A DNA stretch of 64,000 nt. Origin: Hermatobates lingyangjiaoensis. Lineage: Eukaryota; Arthropoda; Insecta; Hemiptera; Hermatobatidae. The stretch is from assembly GCA_026182355.1 (NCBI GenBank), contig JAPFBL010000035.1:1569501-1633500 (forward strand), written 5' to 3'. Below, piece after piece: positions 42,957 to 54,905 of the stretch (its first letter is position 1; every line of letters starts with the position of its first letter). A model generated the notes under the pieces. That model did no database searches. It saw only the letters and a program-made list of their open reading frames with translations, and was not told the DNA's origin. Made by a program: the position numbers and the translations under genes.

Positions 42957-43735
42957 GTACTTTTTCAAAAATTCGGTGATGATACATAGTTTTCGAAAAT
43001 ATCATTAGAAATTATAGAATAGTAGAAAATGCCATTATTAGTACAGTGTTAAGCAAATGTCTCTGCATATACCACATTAGCTGTCTGTCGTTTAGGTTCA
43101 TGGAAGGACAAAGAGTTGGAACCTCTGATTCTTGGTCAAGTAAAATACAGTTGACTATGTCAGAAAAATTTTTTCTCACTCAATTCAATTCCTGTGGTAC
43201 ATCGAGTTTCCCTTGTAACTTCGAGTTTCCGTCATTACGAAAAATACACTGAAAGTACATTGCAATCGTTGAATGGAAACGGATAGTGGCTCGGAATCAG
43301 GTATGCGAGCTATACATACAGACTCCCCAGTACAACACCCAGTAATGATGGGTGTGGGACGTCATGACTGGGTGTGGCACTAGGGAGTCTGTGTGTATAT
43401 CACGCATACCATTGATTCCGACCCACTATCTGTTTCAATTCAAATGATTGCAATGTCTTTTCAGTGTATGTTTTGCAATGACGGTAACTAAGTTACATGG
43501 GAAACTTGATCTACCGCCGGTAGCTTGCTTGCCCAAGAGTCAGAGGTTCCAACTCTTTGTCCTTCCATGAACCTGAAGGACAGATAGCTAATGTGGTATA
43601 TACAGAATATTTGCTTAACTCTGTACTAATAGTGACATTTTCTACTATTCTATAATTTCTAATGATATTTTCGAAAACCATGTATCATCTCCATTTTTTT
43701 AAAAAAGTACCCGTCAAAGACGGGCACGTTTGCTA
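42957..43735. mobile_element. Helitron C, palindromic pair of helicase ends
   Basis: The left arm (about 42957-43345, minus orientation) and right arm (about 43360-43735, plus) are inverted copies of the same Helitron 3' half. Each carries Pif1-like helicase remains (the region encoding EPEGQTANVVY is at about 43070-43110 in one arm and 43565-43600 in the other). The right arm ends with the family hairpin (CCGTC-AAA-GACGG) and CTAC in place of CTAG; the left arm has lost its hairpin. Both 5' ends are missing. Confidence 0.75.
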
Positions 43736-43739
43736 CTCT

Positions 43740-45010
43740 ACAGATTAAACTAGTGTTTGTAAAGGAAATAGTAATTAGGAAGAGATAGAAAATAACTTTA
43801 AAAGTAGGATGTTATGAAAGTAAACAGAAATGGGAAGCATTAGTGAAGAGTGGTCGCAGAGCGGTGGCTGCCGGCCACTTGAGGCTATTCGAGTGCTTCC
43901 GGAAAGATCGAGCCTCCCTGTGCTCTCGATCCTCCACTACGCTGCACTGATTCAACACTACGCTTCAGTCTGTCGTTTTAATATCTTTTTTCTTCAACCT
44001 AGGATTTGGTAGAAGAATAAACAATACTAGTGTGAAATTTAAAGTGGATAAATCCACAATAGGAAAACCGACAAGAGTATATTTTTCATGCTTTAGCAAA
44101 AGATTGAAAATTAAACACTAATATAACGCAGATTATAACAGTTCATACAGGAAAAAGTTAAAAATATTTATTTAAATTAAAACTATTAATTAGACATAAT
44201 CCTGCATGTGTAAACGTGTAAGGGAGCAAATTAGCAAAACCTTAAAACAACTACATGGCAATACTCAATAACTAAACTATGAAACAAAAGCATTCAATTA
44301 ATAATTGCAAGGAGAAGAAACTTCGCTCAAATAATAGACAAATCTCTTAAATGATAACACTGACACTTATTCCAAATAACTAATACCAGAAATATCCACC
44401 CAAGTTTTAATGTTAAAAATAAACAATAAATGAGATAAGATATAAAATAGTTCATAACGAGAGAAAAAGACAAGAAATGGTCGGAATGATAAGATGAACA
44501 TGAAGTGCTTTTGGTGGAGAATGCTGTGAATATATGGAATAAGAAAAAAACACTGCGAACGTCCTCTCAAAAATAATCAAAGATCTAACCAACTGATAAC
44601 CATTACATCCCCGTTACAATGTTTCGGTTTATATAAAGTAACTGATATAACTGTATTTAAAATTGCATGTGAAATAGTTGCCAATGATTGTTGATACAAG
44701 AAGATCATGCCTTGTGGGGGACATTCAAAACTTAAACAAATCGTAGACACCTTTATTGAAGAAATAATTTGGTATTAGGCTATTAATTCTAAGGCTTAGG
44801 TGTAGAAATAGTAAAAATCATGTTTTTCCCAATTTTCAGTGATAACCAGAGGTTTGCTATCCTTCAAATTGCTGCAATAGATGATAAAATTACTAAGTTT
44901 TGTCAAATAATAAATTAGTCTGTCTCATGTTATTTCTTCAAGGCCAAGGGTCACAAAATGGCCTCATTTCCTAGTCGGATGCACGGAAGATATTCCACAA
45001 GAGAGCCAAA
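43740..45010. other. Intergenic sequence with a small GC-rich island
   Basis: At 43830-43990 there is a GC-richer patch containing a hairpin (gatcgag ... ctcgatc, 43904-43930) and a 60-codon open frame without known motifs. The rest is AT-rich. No element was recognised. Confidence 0.35.
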
Positions 45011-45021
45011 GTTCTATATAG

Positions 45022-45774
45022 CAGTGACTGTCAAACTGCCCTCACAGATTCACTAGTGGTGGGTCCCGGGAGGTGCTCAGCTGCACCCCAAGAAATAACA
45101 ATATTGTGTTATAATATTTAACAAATCTGTTATGACTTTCACAAACCTTACAAATGTGGAGTAAATGGAGGCTATATCTGAGTTAAGTATTCAACTGACA
45201 CATTTCAAACTGGAGGGTAATTTTCTTAATCATTTCAGAGAAAAAAAAGGGGTTCTTATTTAATTTTTATCCTGCTAATATTTTTAACACTAACTAGGCC
45301 TAAAATGAAAAAGTAGGTTTTTTTTTCTTAATGCTCATCGCCAATTTTTCCTTTCACGAACATTCACACAAATTTTATGCTTTCTAAAATTCGTTGTTAA
45401 ATAAAAACTTACACTTTTAAATATTTCATCTTATATATAGGAAAAATATTTCACAAATTTTTGTGAACGATCACAAAGGTTGAACGATTTAGTTTATTGA
45501 TCTTTTAGTCACTGAGAATTGCCTTGCCATTGTAAGTGTTCGCGTTTTGCTCATCTCCTGCATTATGTTCACATGTATAGGACATTTTTTAGTCCTAATG
45601 TATTACCATAGAATCTGCTTTAATCTTCGATAAGTTCCTAACTAAATAATTCCAAATTCGTAAATATTTTACATACATTACGAGGTGTATGTGCAGGTGG
45701 TTTTCCAATTGCAAATGAAAGGTGCCCCCCAAAGTTGATATTAATTTATAAATGAGCCTGTGTTAAAAAAACTG
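45022..45774. mobile_element. Candidate hAT-type non-autonomous element
   Basis: It begins CAGTGACTGTCAAACTG and ends GAGCCTGTG...AACTG, whose inverse starts CAGT and is partly complementary to the left end. It is flanked by 8-bp near-duplicates (ctatatag at 45014-45021, ctataagg at 45775-45782). The 753-bp interior encodes no recognised transposase. End similarity is modest, so this is provisional. Confidence 0.45.
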
Positions 45775-45789
45775 CTATAAGGCTTCGAG

Positions 45790-46650
45790 AGGTTGGAATA
45801 TCGTAAATGCCTGTTTCTTAAAAGTGTAGCAAAAGCTACGACCCACTAGGGTAACACTGTGCTAAAATGATTGAGAAGATTACTGAATCTTAAGAAATCG
45901 TACATTAGTTTGATACGAGATCCATGCTACTTCTCGTTGGCTATAGTACCCAGTGATCACAATGATACGTAATGTTCGATTGAGGTTTAGCAGGGTCAGT
46001 TAATGTTAACTCTCAGATTACAGCCTGAACAAGGAGATTAGGCTCAAGGTGAATAATGTAGTAAGAGGCATCTAAGCCTGCGACAATGTGGCTTCTCCCA
46101 TTAAGCCACTGTTTTCCTATGGAGGGAAGACCCGCCTGAATTAGACCAGTTTGGGTAATGTATATCCTGTTCATGTTATCTGCACAATCCAAATTGTTCT
46201 GATACAAATGACAACACAAATTAAATCAAACAAAATCAATCATTATTACTTATACTTGATTCAATGTGACGTATTAAATCAAGCAATCCAGAAATGTGTT
46301 CATTTTCCCAAACATTATTATCTAAAAACGGATTCTGTTGACTAAAGGTTCTTAGCTACGATCGCAACTAATTTCAAACCAATGACTTATTTCATGCTGT
46401 TGCCTAGTGTATTCAAAGCAAACTGCCTAAGTACTGTAATAACATCCTATTGCATGTCGATAACTCTGTAACACTAAGGGCCTTGTTGAAGCGACCATTA
46501 TTAAATTGTTGAGTATTCAGATATGGATTAGTGCTGACGTGCTTCCCACTATTCCTGCTTCCCAGTATGATCTGAAGAACACATGTTCATAGCCTGCGCC
46601 AGATCACAGATATTTTTTGTAAGTGGGAGATGAAAAACACGCATACCGTC
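45790..46650. other. Intergenic sequence, nothing recognised
   Basis: Slightly GC-richer at 46.0-46.2 kb, with two short opposing frames (46013-46345) without known motifs. Confidence 0.35.
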
Positions 46651-46659
46651 GCTTGTACA

Positions 46660-46745
46660 CGCTATAACTGAAGAAAGATGAAACCAATAGGTCTCAAGTC
46701 GATAGTATGTCAGGTACTCGTTTCAGACACCTACTGCACTAAGGG
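46660..46745 (+). mobile_element. SINE fragment, same family as 50.2 kb
   Basis: gaagaaagatgaaaccaata followed by tatgtcaggtactcgttt matches the inner part of the SINE at 50237-50552 (gaagaggatgttaagccg, gatgtcaggtactcgtta). The tRNA-like head is missing. Confidence 0.5.
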
Positions 46746-46968
46746 TGTGACAGTGAAAAGATAACTGAAGCCCTGAAAAAAAAAGCTTTAAAATACAAAG
46801 TAGTACTTCAAGAGCATAAAATTATAAAAATTCCATTATAAATTCAACAAACTAATGAATTTGTTTGGATATATTTTCAAAACTATTCAGTTATGTTGCA
46901 ACAGGATAATGACTTAAAGCGTATATCCCAAGTTGTGGAAGAACATGTTGAAACTTTTATGAAATAGA

Positions 46969-48121
46969 CTGGTAAACGTGCCCGTCTTTGACGAGTATTT
47001 TACAAAAAAAAAAAAAAAAAACAGAAATGATACGTGGATTCCAAAATATTACTACAAATTATAGAATAGTCGAAAATGTCATTATTACTACAGTGTTAAG
47101 TAAGTGCCTCTACATCGCATCTGCTGTCTGTCCTTCAGATGCATGGAAGTTCAGAGAGTTGGAACCTCTGACTCTTGGCCATATGAGAAACACCTGGTTT
47201 CACTCACTTTCCTGCCTGGGATAGAGTTTCCTCTTGCGACTAATTTACCGTCATTGCGAAATAGACGCTGACAGGAAATTCCAACACTTTGAATGGAAAC
47301 GTATAATTACTCCGAATCAATGGTATGCGTGGTATGGTATAGACACAGACTCCACAGAACCATACCCAGTTATGATGTCCACCTCTATGATGTATTTCTG
47401 CAGAGCACGACTTCGGAGTAGTATCCCATTGTACATTTTTGGGTTACCCAAGTTTCTTAATAGCATGAATGGTACTCTAGTTCAAGTACCATTCATGGTA
47501 CTTATGAGTACCATGAATCATGAGCAGGCAATCCAGGAGCAGTTAAGGAGTAAAGAATTCAGGTGGATAATGAACTGCTTCCTCAACTCTAATCACTTTT
47601 TTTACTGACTTGTAAGTTCTTTCTTCAGCTTGATACAGCGTTAGAACTTGTTTGTTGATTTTTCCTGCCTGTTCATTAGAATTAGCCAGTTATTCTGAAT
47701 AGATGGCAGATATTGAACTCCGGGAAACAAATTGTCAATAAGGTCTTGCTGGGAGCTTATGCAAACGCAAACGAAATTAAATCTCAATCATTACCTACTT
47801 GCTATACCTGTATATTTTCAAAATAAAAATGTCTGTGTAGCTCGCCAAACACAGTTTAAAAGTTCAAATCTTCCCTCCTACGTTGAACTTCCAATCCATT
47901 CAAATCATAGATTTCAAGTTAGACATACACAATCTACTGTCAAATTTTCAGCTCACGTTGCCTTATGAGTTTACTTGTGACAAATTTTTTTGGCCAAACA
48001 GACTAACAAACATTTTTCTAAGGGTGGATTCGGATTCTCTAATTTATAAAACGTAAAGATAATATGAAATGAGTCAGTTATAATCAATGTACAGACTTAA
48101 TCTTTCTTTTATTTATATAGA
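46969..48121 (-). mobile_element. Helitron D
   Basis: 1153 bp in minus orientation, from TCTATATAAATAAA (at 48121) to a damaged hairpin (cgtc-aaa-gacg) and CCAG in place of CTAG (at 46969), lying between A and T. It is more diverged from A and B than they are from each other, with its terminal tetranucleotide mutated. Confidence 0.75.
47110..47650 (-). pseudogene. Helitron Pif1-like helicase C-terminus
   Basis: The same order of remnant motifs as in Helitron A on the minus strand: a text like EERTYKSVK, EEAVHYPPEF, LLRNLG, a TGYG block, PRIPLI, VYFAMT and an EGQTA-like end. A small inverted duplication (gtaccattcat and its inverse, 47470-47510) interrupts it. Confidence 0.7.
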
Positions 48122-48129
48122 TGTTTTAA

Positions 48130-49490
48130 TATCTCAACTGATGACTCCATGAAATATTTTTTTGAATATATTCAACTGTTCGTTCCAAGGCCTAAGCTTA
48201 TAGACTTTTAGTTATATAGAACTGTATAGTTCTATTATTATAACTGAAAGTATATAACTTTCAGTATATATTCAGTAATAGAAGCACCTTCATTACTGTT
48301 CTAGAGGGACCCAGGTGTGGCCCATTTACTATTTGGCACTAATACAGAAATGAGCTAACCACATTACCAGGTAGATTCTTCATCGTGAGTCGTAAATTTT
48401 ACCTTACTCATATATATATAGAGTAGAGACTATAATCGAGCACCACAAATCGTACAGTCAAGATGACAATGTGTACAAGATTTGCAGTTTCTAGGCTAAA
48501 AATTTTAAAGGAACTGACCAAGATTCTAAATGCAATCTTAATAACTAAAAGCAAGCACGCTGTTAGACAACAGCTGATCCAATTACAATTTTTTTTTTTG
48601 TAATCCCACTCATAACTTACACTTATTACATTTCATATATCAAGTGTGAGGCAAGTGACAGAGGTAAAGAAATTATAGCCAAAGTGCCTAAAAGAACTTG
48701 AAAAATACGGAATTCTAATATGGAATGATGAATTACTAACCTTCTTAAGTGCAATCCAAGTTTAGCGTAATCCTGTACCACTGTAATATAGATAACCAGT
48801 CACATCCCATGGAGCTCCCACTATGTTTCTTTCCATTGATTCTTTTTTTACGTTTCGTCATCATTTTGAAGGTTTTTTTTGGGGGGGGGGGGGGGGTACA
48901 GGAAGTTGATTGACTTCCTTTCTAATGAACTATGACCAAACCAAACCTCTTAAATATATATATATCAAGCCTTATTCTTGCACAATATTAAAATAGTAAA
49001 AATGGCTAAGTGGATTTATTAAAGGGGGACGATGAGAAGGAAGGTATTCTATGAAAGGTAAACGGGTTATAAAGTTTGGTGAGTCCCTGTTCCATAGCAA
49101 TTAATGCTTTTATATGTAATGGTGTTGAAAGTATTGAAAAAAGAATGGCTAGACAAAATGAGTTATTTGTGAGAAGTATGGGCGAGTTCATGTGCAACAC
49201 ATGTGGCTGCAGAGGTGCTGCAGAGCTATTTATAGTTAGTGTCGCGCACTGCCCACTCAGTCTTCTTAATCCCTCCTGTCAACGTCTGACGAGTTTATTT
49301 GCCATCCCAACCAATATTTCAAACAAAATAACTTCATTTACAGGTTCTATCATATATGACAAGCCCTCAATCAAATAAGAATTTCCATTGAAAATTCTTT
49401 TAACCCTCCTTTAAATACCAAGACAATTTTATGAACTACAATTTACTAAGAGCAAAAGAAAAAAAATCGGTAGTAGGTCCAGGTTTTATG
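48130..49490. other. Intergenic sequence, nothing recognised
   Basis: Contains a small perfect palindrome (actgaaagt/actttcagt, about 48244-48266) and a poly(G) run. Two opposing open frames at 49.0-49.38 kb have no known motif. Confidence 0.35.
48881..48896. repeat. Poly(G) run
   Basis: Sixteen consecutive G after a T run, the second long G homopolymer in an AT-rich window. Confidence 0.9.
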
Positions 49491-49539
49491 GGAAAAGTAA
49501 TAGAAACTCCAGTTTAATTCAAACCATTAAAGACAGTAA

Positions 49540-49980
49540 AAGTAAAATAGGAGATACTGGTAAAGCGGTAGAAATAAATAATCTTAAAGTACATGTGGGC
49601 ATAGCTGGAAATGAGCTGGCTAATCTTAAAGTCAAAGAAGCAGCCTTGGACCGTGACCAACCCGTTGTCTGTAATAAATATCCCACCTCGCATTTAAAAT
49701 ACCCATTTAGAGCAGCAAGCTTAGAGAAATGGGCAAAACCTTAGGAAAACACTAGGAAAAGGAGAAACAACAAAACTATACTTGCCCTCTGGTATGGAAG
49801 AAGAAAAGTCTGCCACTATGTACCGAGATAAGAAAAAACCAATATATAAGAGGACATGGGCCTTTCAAGTAACATCTACACAGAATGAAAATCATATAAT
49901 CTGCAGTCTGTTCCTGCCACCCGTAAAATGCTCAAAGACCCGACTACATTATCCAAGCCTGCAGCTTATGAGATGACCTC
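49540..49980 (+). pseudogene. LINE RNase H C-terminal fragment
   Basis: The plus strand reads HVGIAGNELANLKVKEAALD, then YPFRAASLEKWAK, and after a frame change GETTKLYLPS and RTWAFQVTS. H-x-G-x-x-G-N-E-x-A followed by K-E-A is the last catalytic block of LINE-encoded RNase H. The following W and G-x-T-x-x-Y-L-P text is the usual linker to the terminal zinc motif. The family is probably R1/I-like. No 3' end was identified. Confidence 0.65.
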
Positions 49981-49989
49981 ATGAGTCAA

Positions 49990-50220
49990 ACATCAGCAGA
50001 TGGCGATGCCCTGTGACAAGGTATAGCCTTCGCTTCATTCCTATCGTTCACAAGTACAACTATATAAATATTATTTCCAGCTTGTAAAAAAAGAATCATT
50101 GTAAATGTATTAATATTACATGGATCAAATATTATTTAAAAATGTATATTAACACTCTTAAAGAACCTAAATATTTTACATATATAAACATATCACTCAA
50201 TTGTGATCACTGATACAAAT
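49990..50220. other. Short intergenic stretch
   Basis: AT-rich, nothing recognised. Confidence 0.4.
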
Positions 50221-50236
50221 ATATAGTGGTGTTATA

Positions 50237-50552
50237 GGGGGACAAGTTAGCTCATTGGTTAATCTACTCACCTCTGGGCTGGTAGTCCGTGGTTCAATCC
50301 CCACCTGGTCCACGTTTTGTTCACGCGGAGGTGAATAAATCTGAGTACGTTGTTCCTTGAAGAGGATGTTAAGCCGTCGGTCCCGGGCCTGTACGATGTC
50401 AGGTACTCGTTAAAGATCGCTACTCGAAATGCACTGGAGTAGGCAAAATTTAGGACTCCCAATGTAGAATCTGTAGAATCACCGATCAAACAAAAAGCCG
50501 GTAAACGGCTGATGTTATCACCCGCTAGGGGATCAGTTCAAACAATAAAAAA
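50237..50552 (+). mobile_element. tRNA-derived SINE, apparently full length
   Basis: The head has an A box (ttagctcattggtt) and B box (ggttcaatccc) at tRNA-like spacing. The body includes gatgttaagccgtcggtc and gatgtcaggtactcg, and the tail is caataaaaaaa. It is flanked by a 14-bp target duplication with two mismatches (50223-50236 and 50553-50566). The 73-codon minus-strand frame across it is not a gene. A fragment of the same family is at 46.66 kb. Confidence 0.85.
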
Positions 50553-50569
50553 ATAGTGGGATTATAAAG

Positions 50570-51580
50570 CATGTAACACTAGTGTGAGACATGTTTAAGA
50601 CTGAGGTCTGTAATGTAAAAGTTTGATTTTGTTAAGTGCTTCTATGGATAACAGACACAATTACCACCTGCCCTACCTCCAGCATAGCAGAGTTATTAAA
50701 CATCCCGCCCTTAGATATCCCTACGAAAGAAGAGGCTACTTACAGCTTTGTCAAGACTGTGTGAGATGGAAATGACTCAGTGGCAGATAACATTTGCAAA
50801 AAAATGATAGTAACACAAGATATCAATATGTTTGCTATTAATACCAATTTTCTCATATACGAGTATAAGGCTACATGTAGAATAATTTACAGGGAGAGTC
50901 TAAGTGATCACAAACGATGATTTGGGTTAACAGCTTTCTTCCTCTAAAAGTTTTAAATTATAATGAAAAGCCGACTTTTAATTTGATTTGAGTATGCAAA
51001 ACTGGCTATTTACTAATATATTTTTTTCTGAATACACATTTACAGTAATACAGTAACCTTATAACAAAACACAGCACGGAGGAAAAAGATAACACTCAGT
51101 CAGAAAAAATTGGATTTTATGATTTTTGACAAAGGGAAAGAAGAGTGATTTTTTAAAAAATGCTATTATGCTATAAAATACCCAGTATAATAATTTTATA
51201 AAAGATTAGAATTGTAAGACATAATTCAAAATTGAAAACATTCTTTGAAAAATAATTAATGAAATTATGCTACATAATTAAATTAAAAATTATCATAAAA
51301 CTGATTTTTTTTTCTTACATATTTCTGACATTTTTCAGACAAAATAAGAATATTTTCAAGTTTAAGTGGGAAAATTTGTAGTAAATCTTCTGTATAGAAG
51401 GAGGTCAGATAAACTGTGCAAGAGATCCACTCACTGGCTATTGGAACAAAAACCATGCTCTCCCGTTAGAGATTATTTTGAAACACGAAGTCTACAGCAT
51501 CACTTTTCAAAATTGACTAATAAACATCTCCCATTTGGGCATTTATATTACATCTAAATGGGACCATATATACCCAAGAA
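50570..51580. other. AT-rich intergenic sequence
   Basis: No gene or element was recognised. Confidence 0.4.
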
Positions 51581-51589
51581 GTGTGATAT

Positions 51590-51655
51590 TATATTTACTT
51601 GTAGTAAAGTTGAGTGTAGGCCACTCCAGATTTTTTTCCATGACCACTATACTCC
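51590..51655 (-). repeat. End of repeat R1 with extended terminus
   Basis: The minus strand reads agtatagtggtcatggaaaa, then tctggagtggcctacactc, then aactttactacaag. The part before tctggagtgg resembles the opposite end of R1 (agtatagtgatcgtgaaaaa). This suggests the true terminal inverted repeat is longer than the copies at 8.7 and 20 kb show. Confidence 0.55.
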
Positions 51656-51659
51656 ACAG

Positions 51660-53135
51660 TAATGTAACTTAGAAAACATGCAATTGTATGTAAATTTTAT
51701 GTAAACATGCAATTGACTGCATTTATTATTACGAAAGAAACTATCAATCAAGTTATTGTTGTGAAATTCCAACTCAACACAGAACTGCTTACGCATAAGT
51801 TTGTAAATATATTCAAAAAGATACTTCCTGAGCCAGATATCGAATGGAAAGACTTAAAAGAGTCCTTCTAAATGAGCTAGGACTCAAAGGCAAAGGTCGA
51901 GGGCTCCCCGTGGACAGCTATTAAGAGTAAAGGTCAGCTTATGACTCCATCAAATAGCCCTTAGAAGCATATTATTGCATATTTGAAAGCGTCCTTAAAA
52001 TTATTACAATGGACATAAATATTGTTTTCAAACTGTACTCATATATCACTTGAAGTTGACTCCACGATTTGTCTAAAATGTATATAAGTGATTTCTGCGA
52101 TTGAAGGTAAATATTCAACTCTACTTGATTTAAAACACGTCAAATACGTATATGTATGTTATTACTAAGGCTGACCAATAAAACTTTAGTTCCCCAAATT
52201 AAACGGCGCTACTAAAACGAAAATACTACTACTAAGCAAACAAATAAACTTTAAGTTGATATTCTGAAAAAAAGGTTTATAGCACACCATAGGTCAAGGA
52301 GTTTGATGGATAAAATTAATATTTTATGAAAAATTGGGTCCTGCAGTGCAAATATACCTTATTGTTTATGAGCAATATAATATAACAAAAACACCATTTT
52401 TTTGGCAAACTGTGATTTTTGCCAACATTTTTCTTCATAAACCACTAACTCTAGCAGCGTTACCTTAAAAAAGTTAAAATATTTTCAAAAACTGGAAAGA
52501 TCAAATGTCTAATAAAATGAAAAAAATGTACGCTTACGATTCATTCTGAAAGAATATAGACATAAGACGGGTTACACCGTTTGACGGATCATAAGTAATT
52601 TTCAGCTAAAAACAGCACATTTGAAGAGAATTAGCTAATTCTTTTCAATTGAAATTGTATGGACAAAAATAGGCATTATGGTACATACTATTTCATTTTT
52701 TTGCTTTTACGCTAACGGCCAAACCTCAATCTATCTAAAAATAGATGGATAAAAATATGTTTAAAAAATTGGCCTAAATTTAGTACGCTGTAAAAAGAAT
52801 TTCAAGAACTTCTGTTGCGGCAAATGGTAATACAACCCAATAAACTTAAAACTCAATCGGGAATAACGGATAACTTGCTGTAATTGTTGGCATTTATCTT
52901 AGAAATTCTTATCAGAATCAAGTGAAACCGAATCTGCTGTGGTTTAATAAAATTAAAAATTATTTTAATGAATTAACGACTTATGATATTAAAGCATGTG
53001 TATCTACCCTTAGAACTATAAAAGGAAACAAATATCTACCATTCATTTTATGAAGTTTTCTAGCGTGTGATGGATGGTCTTTTTACAAAAGTGTTGGAAT
53101 TAATGTACATGTTACACCTTCTAACAAATCTAATG
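51660..53135. other. Intergenic sequence, nothing recognised
   Basis: About 1.5 kb of AT-rich DNA. No coding domain, RNA gene or element end was seen. Confidence 0.4.
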
Positions 53136-53142
53136 TCATGTA

Positions 53143-53230
53143 TACGAGGTGTGGTCAAAAAGTAAGGACAATTTTTGAATTTCACGTGCTCTGTACACTC
53201 TAATTTCAATTTTAAGGATCTGTCACGACT
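53143..53230 (+). mobile_element. mariner 5' terminal fragment
   Basis: tatacgaggtgtggtcaaaa followed by agtaaggacaatttttg fits the terminal inverted repeat of mariner-family elements after a TA target. The following cacgtgctctgtaca is like mariner leader sequence. No transposase follows and the other end was not found. Confidence 0.5.
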
Positions 53231-53407
53231 AAAATCATGAACACTTAAGACTACCCTCTATCGCTCAAACTGTGGTGATTAGTTGTGAGTTACCTTCATG
53301 TACTCCAAATAATCAATGTTATTATTCTTTGTAAGAAAAAATAAATTCTACTGTACGACATTCTTTGATAGATCAAACCTAAATATCCTAAATAGATATT
53401 TTCGGTT

Positions 53408-53543
53408 CGAGTTCAAAATCGAAGAAGAATAACGTTAAGTTTGTTTTACACAGAGTTAAGAAACACACTTAAAAACTCATAGTTAGTAAATGTGTTTGAA
53501 ACACTTTTACTCTGTTTATTACTCTTTTTCGATTTTGAACTCG
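53408..53543. repeat. Imperfect inverted repeat, possibly PLE ends
   Basis: The arms cgagttcaaaatcgaagaag (53408) and the matching inverse (ending 53543) enclose weaker inner complementarity. The right part holds tgtttgaaacacttttac, similar to the second half of the hammerhead-like motif at 2.47 kb. No first core box survives. Confidence 0.45.
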
Positions 53544-53549
53544 TATTTT

Positions 53550-54300
53550 CTAGGTTGGATCACCTTTCCGACTTTAAAGTATATTTTTGGTACTATATTT
53601 GGGTCTTATCCTAAATAACAAACCTGTTTTGAGTTCTACATAATTCCATTAATGCTGCGATAAAAACAATGGAGTTATACGAGTCGAAAGTAAAATGAAA
53701 AAGCTACATTACTGAATTTTAATAAACTACACAAGACAACATGGAGATGAGGAGAAATTACCATCTACCCTACCTCCATCATAGAAGAATATTAAACGAA
53801 CTATAAAAAAAAATGTGATGTGGGGGATGATGAAATCAAATAAAAGGTGAGTAGAACAACTGGGTCTAATTCTTTAAAACGCTCTTCTAACTGAATTTGA
53901 ATGGGTGAAGAAAATAATTATTCTTGAAAAGAACAATTTAAAAATATATTCAGAATATCTAACCGGTCATTGTCCTCTAAAATAACATTTGTTATTCAAA
54001 CCGTAATTGAAATCATTCAAGCAATGCAATATCTGTCTGGCAGAGTTCGAATACTTTATAAACATTATATGTGAATGTAAAGTCATCGTGTTAGCCCTTT
54101 AGTAAATGATACCTACAACCCTATAATAAGAATGAGCTTATTATATGTTTGGATTACAGAATTAGGACTTGTGTTTACTTAAACAAACTTTAGTGTAAAC
54201 ACCTCTATTTCAAGCTGATTGTAAAGTCTAAATTTCATGAAACCCGAAATAAAGTTAAGAATAGTTAACTTCAATCAGTAAGACAATTTCGTTTCTACAA
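53550..54300. other. AT-rich intergenic sequence
   Basis: No gene or element was recognised. Confidence 0.4.
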
Positions 54301-54308
54301 TTCAAATC

Positions 54309-54569
54309 TTGAATATTGAAAAACTTATATCTTCATTTTACTTTCTATATCCAAAAAATAAGAAATGCATAACGGATATTAACTATGCACAATATGATAA
54401 GTTGGTCAGTAGAAATGAATTGAACTGTCACAGTGCTTCATTTATCGATAATTGGAAACAATTGTTAACTAATAAACCAGCCAGTAGGCTTAAAATTATC
54501 ACAGAAATTTGGCCAGTTTTTAAACATCGACAATTAATTAATGATTACACCAATCAAACCACAGGGTAG
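54309..54569 (+). other. Open frame of 86 codons, unrecognised
   Basis: An uninterrupted frame ends with WKQLLTNKPASRLKIITEIW and then PVFKHRQLINDYTN. The W...R...I...I.E.WP....LI..D pattern vaguely resembles a segment of uncharacterised, transposon-associated insect proteins. This rests on memory and is weak. No splice sites or promoter were identified; a broken continuation may extend to about 54.8 kb. Confidence 0.3.
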
Positions 54570-54905
54570 TTTTGAATGGACTATGAGTCAACAGTCAGTG
54601 GATGCACTGAGTGGCGGGAGGATGTAAATTCTATTAGGTATCCCCAGCAGAGCGGAGTAGAACTAATTTATGACCAGGGTGGTCGTATGATTTACACCCT
54701 ATCTCTACCCAGCTGTCTGTTTGTTAAATTTGTTTCAGTAGCCCGGCATATTGAATCATTGTCGATGAAAATTCCTCAATACTTCAAATGGAAGTGACAC
54801 CGAGTGTGGAAGATTGATATTTTCCAAAGTTGCATAATCCGTTTGTGCAGTGGATTCAAAGGGTTATAAAAGTCATAGATGTAAAGATGAAGAGTTGAAT
54901 TAGTA

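Noticed and set aside
46560..46600. ctgaagaacacatgttcata as a hammerhead
   Set aside because: A first-box-like word and a stem are visible, but no GAAA follows; more likely a chance hairpin.
48850..48875. Minus-strand GATGACGAAACG as a hammerhead core
   Set aside because: There is no helix II between the boxes and the first box is incomplete.
50268..50489. 73-codon minus-strand frame over the SINE as a gene
   Set aside because: It lies fully inside a tRNA-derived SINE with Pol III boxes on the plus strand.
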